A DNA stretch of 64,000 bases from Thermomonas flagellata (GCF_022419185.1 NZ_JAJOZK010000007.1:62001-126000); one strand, 5' to 3'. Counted from the stretch's first letter, positions 48,249 to 57,427 are shown. Numbers and translations: made by a program. The notes: generated from the sequence alone by a model not told the origin.

Positions 48249-49040
48249 ATGGACGAACTGCGCCTGCGCTTCACGGACGGCGAACGCCCCGACCTGGCCC
48301 TGCCTGCCGGCGTGCACCGGCTCGGCGTGCGGCCGCACGGCCTCGACCGGGTCGATCCGGAGGACGCCTGGCGCCTGCAGCTGAGCGTCGATCGCCGCGG
48401 GATCTGGCTGGCCCTGCCCGACGCTGCGCCCGGCGTGCACGTCAACGGCCGCCCGGTGTGCCGGCTGGCGTTCCTGCGCGCGGGCGATCTGCTGCACGTG
48501 GACGGCAGCGCGCTGTTGCTGGTGCGCGCGGGGGAAGAGGACGCCCCGCTAGTCCCGCCGCCGGCCCCCGCCGCGCCGCCCGCAGATCCGGCCAGCGGAC
48601 TGCGGCACGTGCTGCGCGGCATCGGCGGGCGCCACCACGGCCTGGCATTGTCGCTGGAGCGCCCGCGCCGGCTCGCGAGCGATCCGGACGCCGATGCGCC
48701 GCTGGCCAGGGACGCTGCGCCGGTGCGCGCGCGCCTCGCCCTGCACGGCGATCGGGTCTGGCTCCACGTCGAGACCGGCCGGGTCTGGCGCAACGGCCTG
48801 CCGGTGCAGAGTATGCCGCTGCAAGCCGGCGACCAGCTGGCGTTCGCCGATGGCCAGCGCTTCGTGCTGGAAGGTCCGCCACCGCACCATCCGCTGCCGG
48901 CGCGCCCTGCCGCCGCGCATGCCGATCTGGACGCTCCGCCGCCGGCGCCCGCCGGCTGGCGCCGGGTGCCATGGCTGCTGGTGAGCGCCGCGCTGCTGGC
49001 GGCGCTGCTCGCCGCCCTGCTGCTGTTCGGCAGCCGCTGA
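48249..49040 (+). CDS. FHA-like domain protein with C-terminal membrane anchor
   Basis: A 263-aa protein. Two sections look like degenerate FHA folds, each ending in the pattern hydrophobic-x-N-G-x-x-V ... L-x-x-G-D-x-L (GVHVNGRPVCRLAFLRAGDLLHVDG and RVWRNGLPVQSMPLQAGDQLAFADG). The usual GR...S..H phosphothreonine-binding residues are not evident. The protein ends in one transmembrane helix (VPWLLVSAALLAALLAALLLF), so the FHA-like domains would face the cytoplasm as a tail-anchored protein. Partner unknown. Confidence 0.7.
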   Translation: MDELRLRFTDGERPDLALPAGVHRLGVRPHGLDRVDPEDAWRLQLSVDRRGIWLALPDAAPGVHVNGRPVCRLAFLRAGDLLHVDGSALLLVRAGEEDAPLVPPPAPAAPPADPASGLRHVLRGIGGRHHGLALSLERPRRLASDPDADAPLARDAAPVRARLALHGDRVWLHVETGRVWRNGLPVQSMPLQAGDQLAFADGQRFVLEGPPPHHPLPARPAAAHADLDAPPPAPAGWRRVPWLLVSAALLAALLAALLLFGSR

Positions 49041-49049
49041 CCGCGCGCC

Positions 49050-49787
49050 TCAATCCAGCGCGTGCCAGTCCGGCCCGAACGGCGCCGGGTCGCCGGCGAA
49101 CAGCCGCTGCATCACCGCGGTCTCGTCACGGCGGATGCGGGCGAGGAACGGACGGGCGTCGCCGAGCGCGGCGAACGCCGCCTGCCCACGCTCCAGAAAG
49201 CCCTGCAGGGCCTCGACCCCGGCCGCGCGCGCCGGCCCGCGCGACAGCCGCAGCAGGGTCGCGACCCCGGGCAGGCGCAGGGCGGCGGCCAGGCCGTGGC
49301 CGACCGCATCGATCAACGCAATCTGGCGCGCGCGCAGGCGCGGCAATCCGACCCGGCGGTAGGCCTCGGCATACGCGGCGACGTCGATCGCCGCCAGCGG
49401 CGGACGCTGCGCGCCCAGGGCCTGCGCCATGCGCAGGTCGAAGGCATGGGTCAGCGCGCCGAGCGCGATCGCATCGGCCAGGGTCGCCAGCAGCGGGCGC
49501 GGCAGCAGCCGCTGCATCATCGGCGCGACCCGCGCCAGATCCGCATCACGCCGGCTGAAATCGTGCGGGCCGTAGAGGTCGCTGAGGAAGAACTCGGCCG
49601 CCGGGCGCTGGCGCGGATCGCGCAGGAACCCGGCGAAGCTGCGCTGCAGGCGCGCCGCCTGCCAGGCCTGCAGCGGCTTGAGCCAAGGCGCGCGGTTGCG
49701 CGGCTCGCGCACGGGGTCGTGCAGCGCGCGGTGCCAGGCCAGGCAGCGCGCGACCCGCGCGCCGGGATCGGAAGCGACGGTCGCCAT
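49050..49787 (-). CDS. conserved protein of unknown function (DUF8198-like)
   Basis: A 245-aa, probably all-helical soluble protein. The most conserved-looking segment is RPAAEFFLSDLYGPHDFSRRDADLARVAPMM, followed by LADAIALGALTHAFDLRMAQAL and a C-terminal AALGDARPFLARIRRDETAVMQRLFAGDPAPF. I associate the FFL-x-DLYGP-x-DF pattern with an uncharacterised family. The start at 49787 is chosen because the longer frame overlaps the promoter region of the divergent patatin gene. No function can be assigned. Confidence 0.75.
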   Translation of the reverse strand: MATVASDPGARVARCLAWHRALHDPVREPRNRAPWLKPLQAWQAARLQRSFAGFLRDPRQRPAAEFFLSDLYGPHDFSRRDADLARVAPMMQRLLPRPLLATLADAIALGALTHAFDLRMAQALGAQRPPLAAIDVAAYAEAYRRVGLPRLRARQIALIDAVGHGLAAALRLPGVATLLRLSRGPARAAGVEALQGFLERGQAAFAALGDARPFLARIRRDETAVMQRLFAGDPAPFGPDWHALD

Positions 49788-49873
49788 CGCCGCCCAGATG
49801 GGGGCGGCCTGCGCCTCGACAAGCCCGCCGCGCGGCTCGGCTACACTGCGCCCGGTCCCGTCCCGGCTTCCGC

Positions 49874-51121
49874 ATGCTCGCGCTCCACGCCAGCCCCCGT
49901 CCACCCACTGCTCCCACCCGCATCGGCCTGGCCATCGCCGGCGGCGGCCCGGTCGGGGCGATGTACGAACTGGGCGCGCTGCGCGCGCTGGACGAGGCCT
50001 GCGACGGCCTCGACCTGACCCGCCTGGACGGCTACGTCGGGGTCAGCTCCGGCGCGTTCTTCGCCGCCGGCCTGGCCAACCGGATCGGCACCGCCGAACT
50101 GTGCCGGATGCTGCTCGACGACCCCGGCGCCGAGCTGCGGCTGCGCCCGGACACCTTCCTGCGCCCGGCCCTCGGCGAATACGCGCGCCGCCTGCGGCGG
50201 CTGCCGGACACCGGGGCGCGCCTGCTCGCCGACCTCTGGCAGGGCCGCGGCGACTCGCGCTGGTCGGACCTGGTGACCCGCCTCGGCGCGCTCGTGCCGA
50301 CCGGCCTGTTCGACAACCGCCCGATCGAGGCCTACCTGCGCCGGGTGTTCACCCGCCACGGCCGCAGCAACGATTTCCGCACCCTCGACCGCCCGCTGTA
50401 CGTGGTCGGGGTCGACCTCGACAGCGGCCAGACCGTGCAGTTCGGCGGGCCGGGCTGGGACGACATACCGATCTCGCAGGCGGTGCAGGCCAGCGCCGCC
50501 CTGCCCGGGCTGTACCCGCCGGTGGAACTGCGCGGCCGCCACATCGTGGACGGCGCCCTGCGCCGCACCATGCACGCCTCGCTGCTGCTCGAGCGTGGGG
50601 TCGACCTGCTGATCGGGATCAACCCGCTGGTGCCGTTCAACCCCGGCGACGATGCCGAGGCCAGCGCGCGCGGGCACCGCTTCAGCGACCGCCGGATCGC
50701 CGACGGCGGGCTGCCCGGCGTGCTGTCGCAGACCATGCGCACCATGCTGCAGTCGCGCATGCAGGTCGGGCTGGCGCGCTACGCCCAGCAGTACCCCGGG
50801 ATCGACCAGCTGGTGCTGGAACCCAATCCCGACGACCGCGAGCTGTTCTACACCAACTTCTTCAGCTTCTCCGCGCGCCGGCGCATCCTCCAGCTCGGCT
50901 ACCGCAACACCCTGGCCGATCTGCGCCGGCGCCGCGATGCGCTGGCCCCGGTGCTGGCCCGGCATGGCATCCGCCTGCGCGCGGACGTGATCGCCGACCG
51001 TCCGCGCTCGATCGTGGCCCACCTGCCGGCCGCGCCACGCCGCACCGAGACCACCGCGCGCCTGGCGCGGGCGCTGGACGACCTCGAGCACCGCCTGGCC
51101 CGGCCCGCGCGCATGGTGTGA
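49874..51121 (+). CDS. patatin-like phospholipase
   Basis: Patatin family acyl hydrolase, 415 aa. The oxyanion hole is GLAIAGGGPVGAMYELGALRAL, the nucleophile S58 is in GYVGVSSGAFFAAGLANR, and the Asp of the Ser-Asp dyad is in HIVDGALRRTMHASLLLERG. There is no signal peptide, so it is cytosolic. Patatins occur near phasins and PHA genes and can act on lipid inclusions; that link is inferred from the neighbouring phasin gene. Confidence 0.9.
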   Translation: MLALHASPRPPTAPTRIGLAIAGGGPVGAMYELGALRALDEACDGLDLTRLDGYVGVSSGAFFAAGLANRIGTAELCRMLLDDPGAELRLRPDTFLRPALGEYARRLRRLPDTGARLLADLWQGRGDSRWSDLVTRLGALVPTGLFDNRPIEAYLRRVFTRHGRSNDFRTLDRPLYVVGVDLDSGQTVQFGGPGWDDIPISQAVQASAALPGLYPPVELRGRHIVDGALRRTMHASLLLERGVDLLIGINPLVPFNPGDDAEASARGHRFSDRRIADGGLPGVLSQTMRTMLQSRMQVGLARYAQQYPGIDQLVLEPNPDDRELFYTNFFSFSARRRILQLGYRNTLADLRRRRDALAPVLARHGIRLRADVIADRPRSIVAHLPAAPRRTETTARLARALDDLEHRLARPARMV

Positions 51122-51179
51122 ATGCTCTAGCCCACGCGCCCATCCTGCGAGGCACGCTCCCATCGCCCCCGGAGGGCCC

Positions 51180-51803
51180 ATGGCCACGCTGAAGAAGTCC
51201 GCCCGCAAGTCCGCCGCCGGCAAGGCGTCCAAGCCCACCGGCAAGACCCGCAAGGCCAGCGGCGCGTCCGCCGATCGCCTGCTCGGGCGCTCGATCACCG
51301 AATCCGCGCAGCAGATCTGGCTGGCCGGCATGGGTGCCTTCACCCGCGCCCAGGCCGAGGGCAGCCGCCTGTTCGAGAGCCTGGTGCGCGACGGCCTGTC
51401 GCTGGAGCAGAGCGCCCGCCGCTTCGCCAGCACGCGCGCCGATGTCGTGCGCGACGCGGTCGAGGGCACCGTCGGCCAGGCCCGCGAGCGCGCCGCCGAC
51501 ACCTGGGACAAGCTCGAGAAGGTGTTCGAGGAGCGCGTGCAGCGCGCGCTGGTGCGCCTGGGCGTGCCCAGCCGCGAGGACCTGGCGGCGCTCAGCGAGC
51601 GGGTCGAACGCCTGACCGCCCAGCTGCGCCAAGGCGGCAGCGCGGCCAAGCCGGCCAATTCGGCCAAGTCGGCGGCAGCCCCGCGCAAGCGCGCCAGCGC
51701 GAAGACGCCGGCGGCCAAGGCCGCGGCCGCGAAGCCCGCCGCCCCGCGCAAGCGTGCCGCTGGCACCAGCACCGAGACCGGCAGCAGCACCGCGCAGGCC
51801 TGA
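51180..51803 (+). CDS. phasin family protein (PhaF/PhaI-like)
   Basis: A 207-aa phasin. The basic N-terminus precedes the phasin helix region: LGRSITESAQQIWLAGMGAFTRAQAEGSRLFESLVRDGLSLEQSARRF, then a coiled coil (AALSERVERLTAQL). The last 50 residues are histone-H1-like Ala/Lys/Pro repeats (KTPAAKAAAAKPAAPRKRAA), as in PhaF, which tethers granules to the nucleoid. A strong ribosome binding site (CCGGAGGGCCC) precedes the ATG. No PHA synthase is present, so the granule type is uncertain. Confidence 0.88.
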   Translation: MATLKKSARKSAAGKASKPTGKTRKASGASADRLLGRSITESAQQIWLAGMGAFTRAQAEGSRLFESLVRDGLSLEQSARRFASTRADVVRDAVEGTVGQARERAADTWDKLEKVFEERVQRALVRLGVPSREDLAALSERVERLTAQLRQGGSAAKPANSAKSAAAPRKRASAKTPAAKAAAAKPAAPRKRAAGTSTETGSSTAQA

Positions 51804-51984
51804 TCCCTGTATCCGGTCCAAGTCCCGCCAGTCCGTCGCGTCGCACGCCCCCTCCCCCTGCGATTCCCGGACTGGCGGGCATTGCTTGCCGGCGATCACG
51901 CCGCGGATGACCGACCCTGCCCGCGGGCCGCGTGAACGGCTATAGTCGCCGCCCTCGCATTCCCGTGCCGGTCCGTTCCCGTCC

Positions 51985-52938
51985 ATGCCCGCGCTGTTGA
52001 TCGCTCTCGCCGTGTTCCTGCTGGTCGGCTTCGGCGGCCACGTCTGGTTGCGCCGGCGCACGCCCGCGGCCACGCCGGACGACGACCGCCAAGCCGGGCT
52101 GGCGTACCTGGCCTCGCTGCGCTGGCGCGAATTCACCCGCCTGGTGCTGGCGCTGATGCGCACCCGCCACTACCGGGTGCTGCGCAGCGACGGCCAGGCC
52201 GACGACGTACCCGCCGACGGCGGCGACATCCTGCTCGAGCGCGAGGGCCAGCGCACTCTGCTGGCCTGCAAATACGGCACCGGCGCGGTGGTCGGCAGCC
52301 AGCCGCTGATGGGCCTGGCCAAGGCCGCCGAGCTGCGCGGCGCCACCCACGTCATCGTGGTCAGCCCCGGCCGCTTCGACGACGAGGCGCGCCGCCTGGG
52401 CGAGCGGCAGGGGATCGAACTGATCGACGGCGAGGCCCTGTGGCCGCAGCTGCGCCCGCTGGTGGATGCCTCCGCACTGCCGCTGCCGAAGCGGGCGACA
52501 CCGCCGCTCCACCAGGCCGCGCCGTGGCTGGTCGCACTCGCGCTGGCCGCGGTCGCCGGCTGGCTGGCCGCGCCCGGCGAACCGGCGGCGGACACGGTGC
52601 CGACCGGCGCGCCTGCCAGCATCGCCTCCGCGCCGCGCCCCGCGGCGCCCGCGGCCACCGGGCCGGCCAGTTCCCCCGCGCCGTCGGATCCGGTGGAGCT
52701 CGAACGCCGGCGCAAGGAAGCCGCGGACGCCATCTCGACTTTGCCGGGCGTCGCGCGCGCGCTGTGGTCGACCCAATCCACCCTGCTGGTCTACCTCGCC
52801 AGCGAGGACGCCGACCCGCTGCCGCAGCTGTGCCCGCTGCTGGTGCGCTACGAGGAGCTGGCCCCCTCGCGCGTGCAGCTGCAGCCGCCGCCGGACAGCC
52901 ACCGCCCGGTGCGCTTCCGGCAGTGCCGCACGTTCTGA
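51985..52938 (+). CDS. membrane-anchored restriction endonuclease-like (Mrr) protein
   Basis: A 317-aa protein. One N-terminal transmembrane helix (MPALLIALAVFLLVGFGGHVWL) is followed by a PD-(D/E)XK domain of the Mrr type: LRWREFTRLVLALMRTRHYRV, the catalytic DGGDILLEREGQRTLLACKYG, and VVSPGRFDDEARRLGERQGIELIDGEALW. A second helix lies near residue 185 (LVALALAAVAGWLAA). The C-terminal extracytoplasmic part has two Cys. Similar membrane-tethered Mrr-like proteins are known but unexplained; the nuclease domain between the two helices would be cytoplasmic. Confidence 0.82.
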   Translation: MPALLIALAVFLLVGFGGHVWLRRRTPAATPDDDRQAGLAYLASLRWREFTRLVLALMRTRHYRVLRSDGQADDVPADGGDILLEREGQRTLLACKYGTGAVVGSQPLMGLAKAAELRGATHVIVVSPGRFDDEARRLGERQGIELIDGEALWPQLRPLVDASALPLPKRATPPLHQAAPWLVALALAAVAGWLAAPGEPAADTVPTGAPASIASAPRPAAPAATGPASSPAPSDPVELERRRKEAADAISTLPGVARALWSTQSTLLVYLASEDADPLPQLCPLLVRYEELAPSRVQLQPPPDSHRPVRFRQCRTF

Positions 52939-53117
52939 TGCCGCCCACTGCGCGGGCGGCACTTGCGCGCGCTGGCGCTCCTCCCGGTCTCCCTGGGTAG
53001 CACGCCCGCAGCCCTGCTGACGGCGCATCCGGGTTTCCGTTCGTTCCCGGCCCGCATCCCCGTTCGCGGCGGGCCTGTCGACCACGCGCGGGAACGCCCA
53101 GTGCACGCCCCCGCGCC

Positions 53118-55115
53118 CTACCAGTGCACCCCGCGCATCAGCGCCGCGAACGCGATCTGCTCGCTGCTCGGCGCCGCCTCGCCCTTCAGCGCCGCTTTGT
53201 CGCCGCGCGCCGCGGCCGAGTCCGGGAACAGCTCGAACGCGGTGTTCATCACCACCTCGTAGGCCTTCGGCGCCAGCGCGTTGACCAGCGCGGCGAAGAT
53301 GCCCAGGCGCGTCGCGATCCGGCTCGGGCGCTCGATGATGCCCTTCACCACCAGGTCCGCCGCCTCGTCCGGGGTCAGGGTCGGCACGCTGTCGTACATC
53401 TTGGTGGGTGCGATCATCGGCGTCTTCACCAGCGGCATGTTGATGGTGGTGAAGCTGATGCCCTTGCCCGACAGCTCGCCCTGCGCGCAGCGGCTGAACG
53501 CATCCAGCGCGGCCTTGCTCGCGACGTAGGCGGAGAACCGCGGCGAATTGGCCAACACCCCGATCGAGCTGATGTTGATGATGTGGCCGCGGCGGCGCTG
53601 GATCATCCCGGGCAAAAAGCCCATGATCAGGCGCAGGCTGCCGAAGTAGTTCAGCTGCATGGTGCGCTCGAAGTCGTGGAAGCGGTCGAAGCTCAGCTCG
53701 ATCGAGCGCCGGATCGAGCGGCCGGCGTTGTTGATCAGGATGTCCACGTGCCCGTGCTCCTTGAGCACGGTCTGCACCAGGCGGTCGCAGTCGGCCATGT
53801 CGCTGAGGTCGGCGGTGTAGGCGAACACCTTACTGCCGGCCGCGACCATCGCGTCGCGCGCCTTGAACAGCTCCTCCTCGCCGCGCGCCACGATCACCGT
53901 GGTGGCGCCGGCCGCCGCCACCTTCTGCGCGGTGGACAGGCCGATCCCGGACGAGCCGCCGGTCACCACCACCACCTTGCCGCGCACGCGCCCGCGCAGG
54001 CTGCGGTCCACGAACAGGTCCGGGTCGAGGTGGCGCTCCCAGTAGTCCCACAGCCGCCAGGCGTAGTCCTCCAGGCGCGGCACCGCGATCCCGCTGCCCT
54101 TCAGCGCGCGCTCGGTCTCGCGGTTGTCGAACCGGGTCGGATAGGTCAGGAACTTCAGGGTCTGGCGCGGGATGCGGAAGTCGCGCAGCAGCATGCCGAC
54201 GAAGCGCCGCACCGGCGGCAGGTTGCCGATCGCCGTGCGCACGCTGCCGGGCACGAACGCGAACATGCGCGCGTCGATGCGCATGCTCATCTCCGGCGCG
54301 TGGCCGGCGCGCGCGAACACGTTGAGCACCTCGCCCACCCGCAGCGGCTCCGGGTCGACCAGGTGGAAGCAGTGGCCGTCCAGCCGCGGCTTGTGCGCGA
54401 TGTGGTCCATCGCCGCCGCCACGTAGTCCACCGGCACCAGGTTGATGCGCCCGCCCTCGATCCCGAGCATCGGCATCCACGGCGGCAGCATCTGCCGCAG
54501 CTTCTTGATCAGGGTGAAGAAGTAGTAGGGCCCGTCGATCTTGTCGATCTCGCCGGTCTGCGAGTGCCCGACCACCATGCCCGGGCGGTAGATCCGCCAC
54601 TTGATGCGCGTCTCCGCGCGCACCAGCCCCTCGGCCTCGTGCTTGGTGCGCAGGTAGGGATCGTCCAGCCCCTCGGCCTCCTCGAACATGTCCTCGCGGA
54701 ACACGCCCGGATACAGCCCGGCCGCGGCGATCGAGCTGGTGTGGTGGAAGCAGCCGGCCTTGAGCGCGACCGCCAGGTCCAGCGCGTGCCGGGTGCCATC
54801 CACGTTCGCCGCGCGCTGCTCCTCGGCGCTGGCGGTGAGGTCGTACACCGCGGCGAGGTGGAACACATGGGCGATCTTCTTCGCCGCCAGCGCGCGCAGC
54901 GTCGCCGGCGCCAGCCCGCAGCCCGGCTGCGCGATGTCGCCCTCGACCGCCAGCACCCGGCGCGGGTCCCAGCCGCGCTTCTTCGCCAGCGCCGCGAACT
55001 TCTTCAGCGAGGCCTTGCGCACCAGCACGTGCACCGTGCTGCCCTTGCGCGCCAGCAGGCGCTCGATCAGGAACTGCCCCAGGAACCCGGTCCCGCCGGT
55101 CACCAGATAGTGCAT
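53118..55115 (-). CDS. two-domain SDR fatty acyl-CoA reductase (Maqu_2507-like)
   Basis: A 665-aa protein with two Rossmann domains. The N-terminal male-sterility/NAD_binding_4 domain has TGGTGFLGQFLIERLLARKG, active-site Y154-x-x-x-K (DDPYLRTKHEAEG) and YRPGMVVGHSQTGEIDKIDGPYY. The C-terminal classical SDR has TGGSSGIGLSTAQ near residue 386, NNAGRSIRRSIE and Y530-V-A-S-K. Length and domain order match the bifunctional fatty acyl-CoA reductase of Marinobacter, which makes fatty alcohols for wax esters. Divergent from acyl-CoA-binding protein, in keeping with an acyl-CoA substrate. A more general SDR role is possible. Confidence 0.88.
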   Translation of the reverse strand: MHYLVTGGTGFLGQFLIERLLARKGSTVHVLVRKASLKKFAALAKKRGWDPRRVLAVEGDIAQPGCGLAPATLRALAAKKIAHVFHLAAVYDLTASAEEQRAANVDGTRHALDLAVALKAGCFHHTSSIAAAGLYPGVFREDMFEEAEGLDDPYLRTKHEAEGLVRAETRIKWRIYRPGMVVGHSQTGEIDKIDGPYYFFTLIKKLRQMLPPWMPMLGIEGGRINLVPVDYVAAAMDHIAHKPRLDGHCFHLVDPEPLRVGEVLNVFARAGHAPEMSMRIDARMFAFVPGSVRTAIGNLPPVRRFVGMLLRDFRIPRQTLKFLTYPTRFDNRETERALKGSGIAVPRLEDYAWRLWDYWERHLDPDLFVDRSLRGRVRGKVVVVTGGSSGIGLSTAQKVAAAGATTVIVARGEEELFKARDAMVAAGSKVFAYTADLSDMADCDRLVQTVLKEHGHVDILINNAGRSIRRSIELSFDRFHDFERTMQLNYFGSLRLIMGFLPGMIQRRRGHIINISSIGVLANSPRFSAYVASKAALDAFSRCAQGELSGKGISFTTINMPLVKTPMIAPTKMYDSVPTLTPDEAADLVVKGIIERPSRIATRLGIFAALVNALAPKAYEVVMNTAFELFPDSAAARGDKAALKGEAAPSSEQIAFAALMRGVHW

Positions 55116-55250
55116 CGCACCCTCCCGCGCGCATGCGCCGCCATCGTGGCCGCTACGTTGCCAGAGCCGCCGCGCCCGGACAATTCCCGCCGCCGGTTGA
55201 TTCGGCGCCGGCGCGATGGTGTGATGCCGGCTCCCTCCGGAGATGCCGCC

Positions 55251-55508
55251 ATGTCCGACCTCAAGGCCCAGTTCGAGCAAGCCGCCAAGGACGTCCACTC
55301 GCTGTCCGAGCGCCCCGACAACGACACCCTGCTGCGCCTGTACGCGCTCTACAAGCAGGGCTCGGAGGGCGACATCAGCGGCCCCAAGCCGGGCTTCTTC
55401 GACTTCGTCGGCACCGCCAAGTACGAGGCCTGGGCCAAGCTCAAGGGCACCGCGCAGGAGGACGCGATGCGGCAGTACGTGGCGCTGGTGAAGAAGCTCA
55501 CCGCGTAA
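55251..55508 (+). CDS. acyl-CoA-binding protein
   Basis: An 85-aa ACBP with the four-helix signature: FEQAAKDVHSLSERPDNDTLLRLYALYKQGSEGDISGPKPGFFDFVGTAKYEAWAKLKG. It contains the conserved YALYKQ and KPG motifs and Lys/Tyr residues contacting CoA. It buffers and delivers long-chain acyl-CoA esters. It is divergent from the acyl-CoA reductase by 135 bases and followed closely by the TetR regulator, which might control all three genes. Confidence 0.95.
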   Translation: MSDLKAQFEQAAKDVHSLSERPDNDTLLRLYALYKQGSEGDISGPKPGFFDFVGTAKYEAWAKLKGTAQEDAMRQYVALVKKLTA

Positions 55509-55521
55509 GCCCCCGCCGCCG

Positions 55522-56148
55522 ATGGCCCGCCAGACCCGCCAGCGCATCCTGGATGCGTCGCTCGCGATGTTCAACGCGCAGGGCGAGCCGAACGTCACCA
55601 CCAACCACATCGCCGACGAGCTGGAGATCAGCCCCGGCAACCTGTACTACCACTTCCGCAACAAGGACGACATCATCGAGCAGCTGTTCGCCGGCTACGA
55701 GACGCGCATGGACGCGGCGCTTTCGGCGCCGCAGGGCCGCCTGCCGGGGCTGGAGGACATCTGGCTGCAGCTGCACCTGGTGTTCGAGTGCATCTGGGAC
55801 TACCGCTTCCTGTACCGCGACCTGGTCGACATCCTCAGCCGCAACCGGCGGTTGCGCCTGCGCTTCGCGCGCATCCTCAAGCGCGCCGACGAGCAGGCCC
55901 ACGCGGTCATGCGCGGGCTGGTCAAGGCCGGGGTGATGCGCGCCTCCGCCGCCGAGCTGGACGCGGCGGCCACCAACGTGCTGGTGGTGGCCACGTTCTG
56001 GCTGAACTATGCCGCCGCGCGCGGCGACCGCGACGAGCAGGCCGCGATCCGCGACGGCATCGTGCAGGTGATGATGCTGATCGCGCCGTTCCTGCGCGAT
56101 GCCGAGCGGGTGCATCTGAACACCCTCACCCGCGCCTACCTGGACTGA
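55522..56148 (+). CDS. TetR-family transcriptional regulator
   Basis: A 208-aa TetR repressor. The N-terminal helix-turn-helix is RQRILDASLAMFNAQGEPNVTTNHIADELEISPGNLYYHFRNKDDII, and the helical ligand domain follows. The SPGNLYYHF form and IWDYRFLYRDLVDIL segment resemble FadR/PsrA-like regulators of fatty-acid metabolism. It lies 13 bases after the ACBP gene, so acyl-CoA is a plausible inducer; this is inferred from context only. Confidence 0.92.
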   Translation: MARQTRQRILDASLAMFNAQGEPNVTTNHIADELEISPGNLYYHFRNKDDIIEQLFAGYETRMDAALSAPQGRLPGLEDIWLQLHLVFECIWDYRFLYRDLVDILSRNRRLRLRFARILKRADEQAHAVMRGLVKAGVMRASAAELDAAATNVLVVATFWLNYAAARGDRDEQAAIRDGIVQVMMLIAPFLRDAERVHLNTLTRAYLD

Positions 56149-56170
56149 CGGCCGGTGCGGGCGGACACCT

Positions 56171-56395
56171 TCAGCGGCGTGGCGTGCGCCGCTTCGCCGC
56201 CGCCCTTGTCCGGCGGCGCGCGGGCCGCACGCGCGGCCACAGCGCCTGCGCCAGCTCCGGGGCGGCGCGCAGCAGCCGGCGGGCCTGGCGCGGCCCGGCC
56301 ACCAGCAGACCGAGTGCCGCCAGCCAGAGGTGACGGGCGGTCGGCGCCGGACGGGCGGCGCTGCGGGAAGGACGGACGGGGCGACGTGCACGCAT
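56171..56395 (-). CDS. possible small basic protein
   Basis: A 74-codon frame on the minus strand begins MRARRPVRPSRSAARPAPTARHLWLAALGLLVAGPRQARRLL and is very Arg-rich. It includes a short hydrophobic segment (HLWLAALGLLVAG) that could associate with the membrane. It sits in the 409-base gap between the TetR and TPR-like genes with no other support; it may be a chance frame. Confidence 0.3.
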   Translation of the reverse strand: MRARRPVRPSRSAARPAPTARHLWLAALGLLVAGPRQARRLLRAAPELAQALWPRVRPARRRTRAAAKRRTPRR

Positions 56396-56557
56396 GGCGA
56401 TGGCTCCAGCAGGGTTGCCGCACCAGCCTCGACCAGCGGCATGGAGCATTCACACTAGCCGTGCCCGCGCCGCGGCCCGCCGCGCCGTGCGGCCGCCCCC
56501 TTGCCAGCGCCCGCGCCGCGCCGGATGCTGCCGGCTCCGCCACCGCCGGAGCCGCAC

Positions 56558-57427
56558 ATGGCCGCCAAGTCCAAGCCCGCATCCAAGTCCGCCTGGGCCG
56601 CCTTCCCGCTGGATGCCGCGGCCTTCGCCTATCCCGGCGATGCGCTCAAGCAGGCCTGGCCCGGGCTGCACGCCGGCGACGGCGAGCCGTGGCCGGATCG
56701 CAAGCGCGCCGCCGCGCTGCTGAAGGCCGCCGGCCGGGCCGCCCCGGATCTCACCGCGGATGCCCTCGCCGAGGCCCTGCAGGCGGCCTGGCGCACCTTC
56801 CACCGCGGCGACTTCAAGGCCGCGTTCGACGCCGGAAGCGCGCTCGGGCCGGTCGGCGCCTCGGTGGCGGTCAAGGCCCTCGGCATCCATGCCACCCATC
56901 TGGTGGAGGATGCGGACGAGAAGCTCAAGCGCTTCGAGCGCGCCGCCGCGCTGGCCGAGGCCGCGGTGCAGGCGCTGCCGGACGAGGCCAACAGCCACTA
57001 CCGGCTGGCGTTCGCGCTGGGCCGCTACAGCCAGGGGCTGTCGATCGCCAAGGCGCTGAAGCTGGGGATCGCCGGCAAAGTCCGCAGCGCGCTGGACCGG
57101 ACGCTGGCGCTGGCGCCCAAGCATGCCGAGGCGCACACGGCGCTGGCGCTGTACCACGCCGAGATCGTGGCCAAGGTCGGCAGCCTGCTGGCCGGTCTGA
57201 CCTACGGGGCCAAGGCCAGCGAGGCCGAGCGCCACATCCAGACCGCGCTCAAGCTCACCCCGAAGGCCCCGATCGTGCACGTCGAGCACGGCAACCTGCT
57301 CCTGCTATTGGACTCCGACCACAACGAGGACGCCGCCGCCGCGGCCTACGAGCGGGCCGCCCAGTGCACGCCGCGCGATGCCATGGAGGCGCTGGACGCG
57401 GCCTGGGCGCGCGACCAGATCGAATGA
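56558..57427 (+). CDS. TPR-like helical repeat protein
   Basis: A 289-aa cytosolic helical-repeat protein. Recognisable repeat-like helices are ALAEAVQALPDEANSHYRLAFALGRYSQGLSIAKAL, DRTLALAPKHAEAHTALALYHAEIV and HIQTALKLTPKAPIVHVEHGNLLLLL, which resemble TPR units. The N-terminus is Lys-rich (AAKSKPASKSAW). Function unknown; an interaction scaffold is the usual role. The ATG at 56558 follows a CCGGAG site. Confidence 0.82.
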   Translation: MAAKSKPASKSAWAAFPLDAAAFAYPGDALKQAWPGLHAGDGEPWPDRKRAAALLKAAGRAAPDLTADALAEALQAAWRTFHRGDFKAAFDAGSALGPVGASVAVKALGIHATHLVEDADEKLKRFERAAALAEAAVQALPDEANSHYRLAFALGRYSQGLSIAKALKLGIAGKVRSALDRTLALAPKHAEAHTALALYHAEIVAKVGSLLAGLTYGAKASEAERHIQTALKLTPKAPIVHVEHGNLLLLLDSDHNEDAAAAAYERAAQCTPRDAMEALDAAWARDQIE

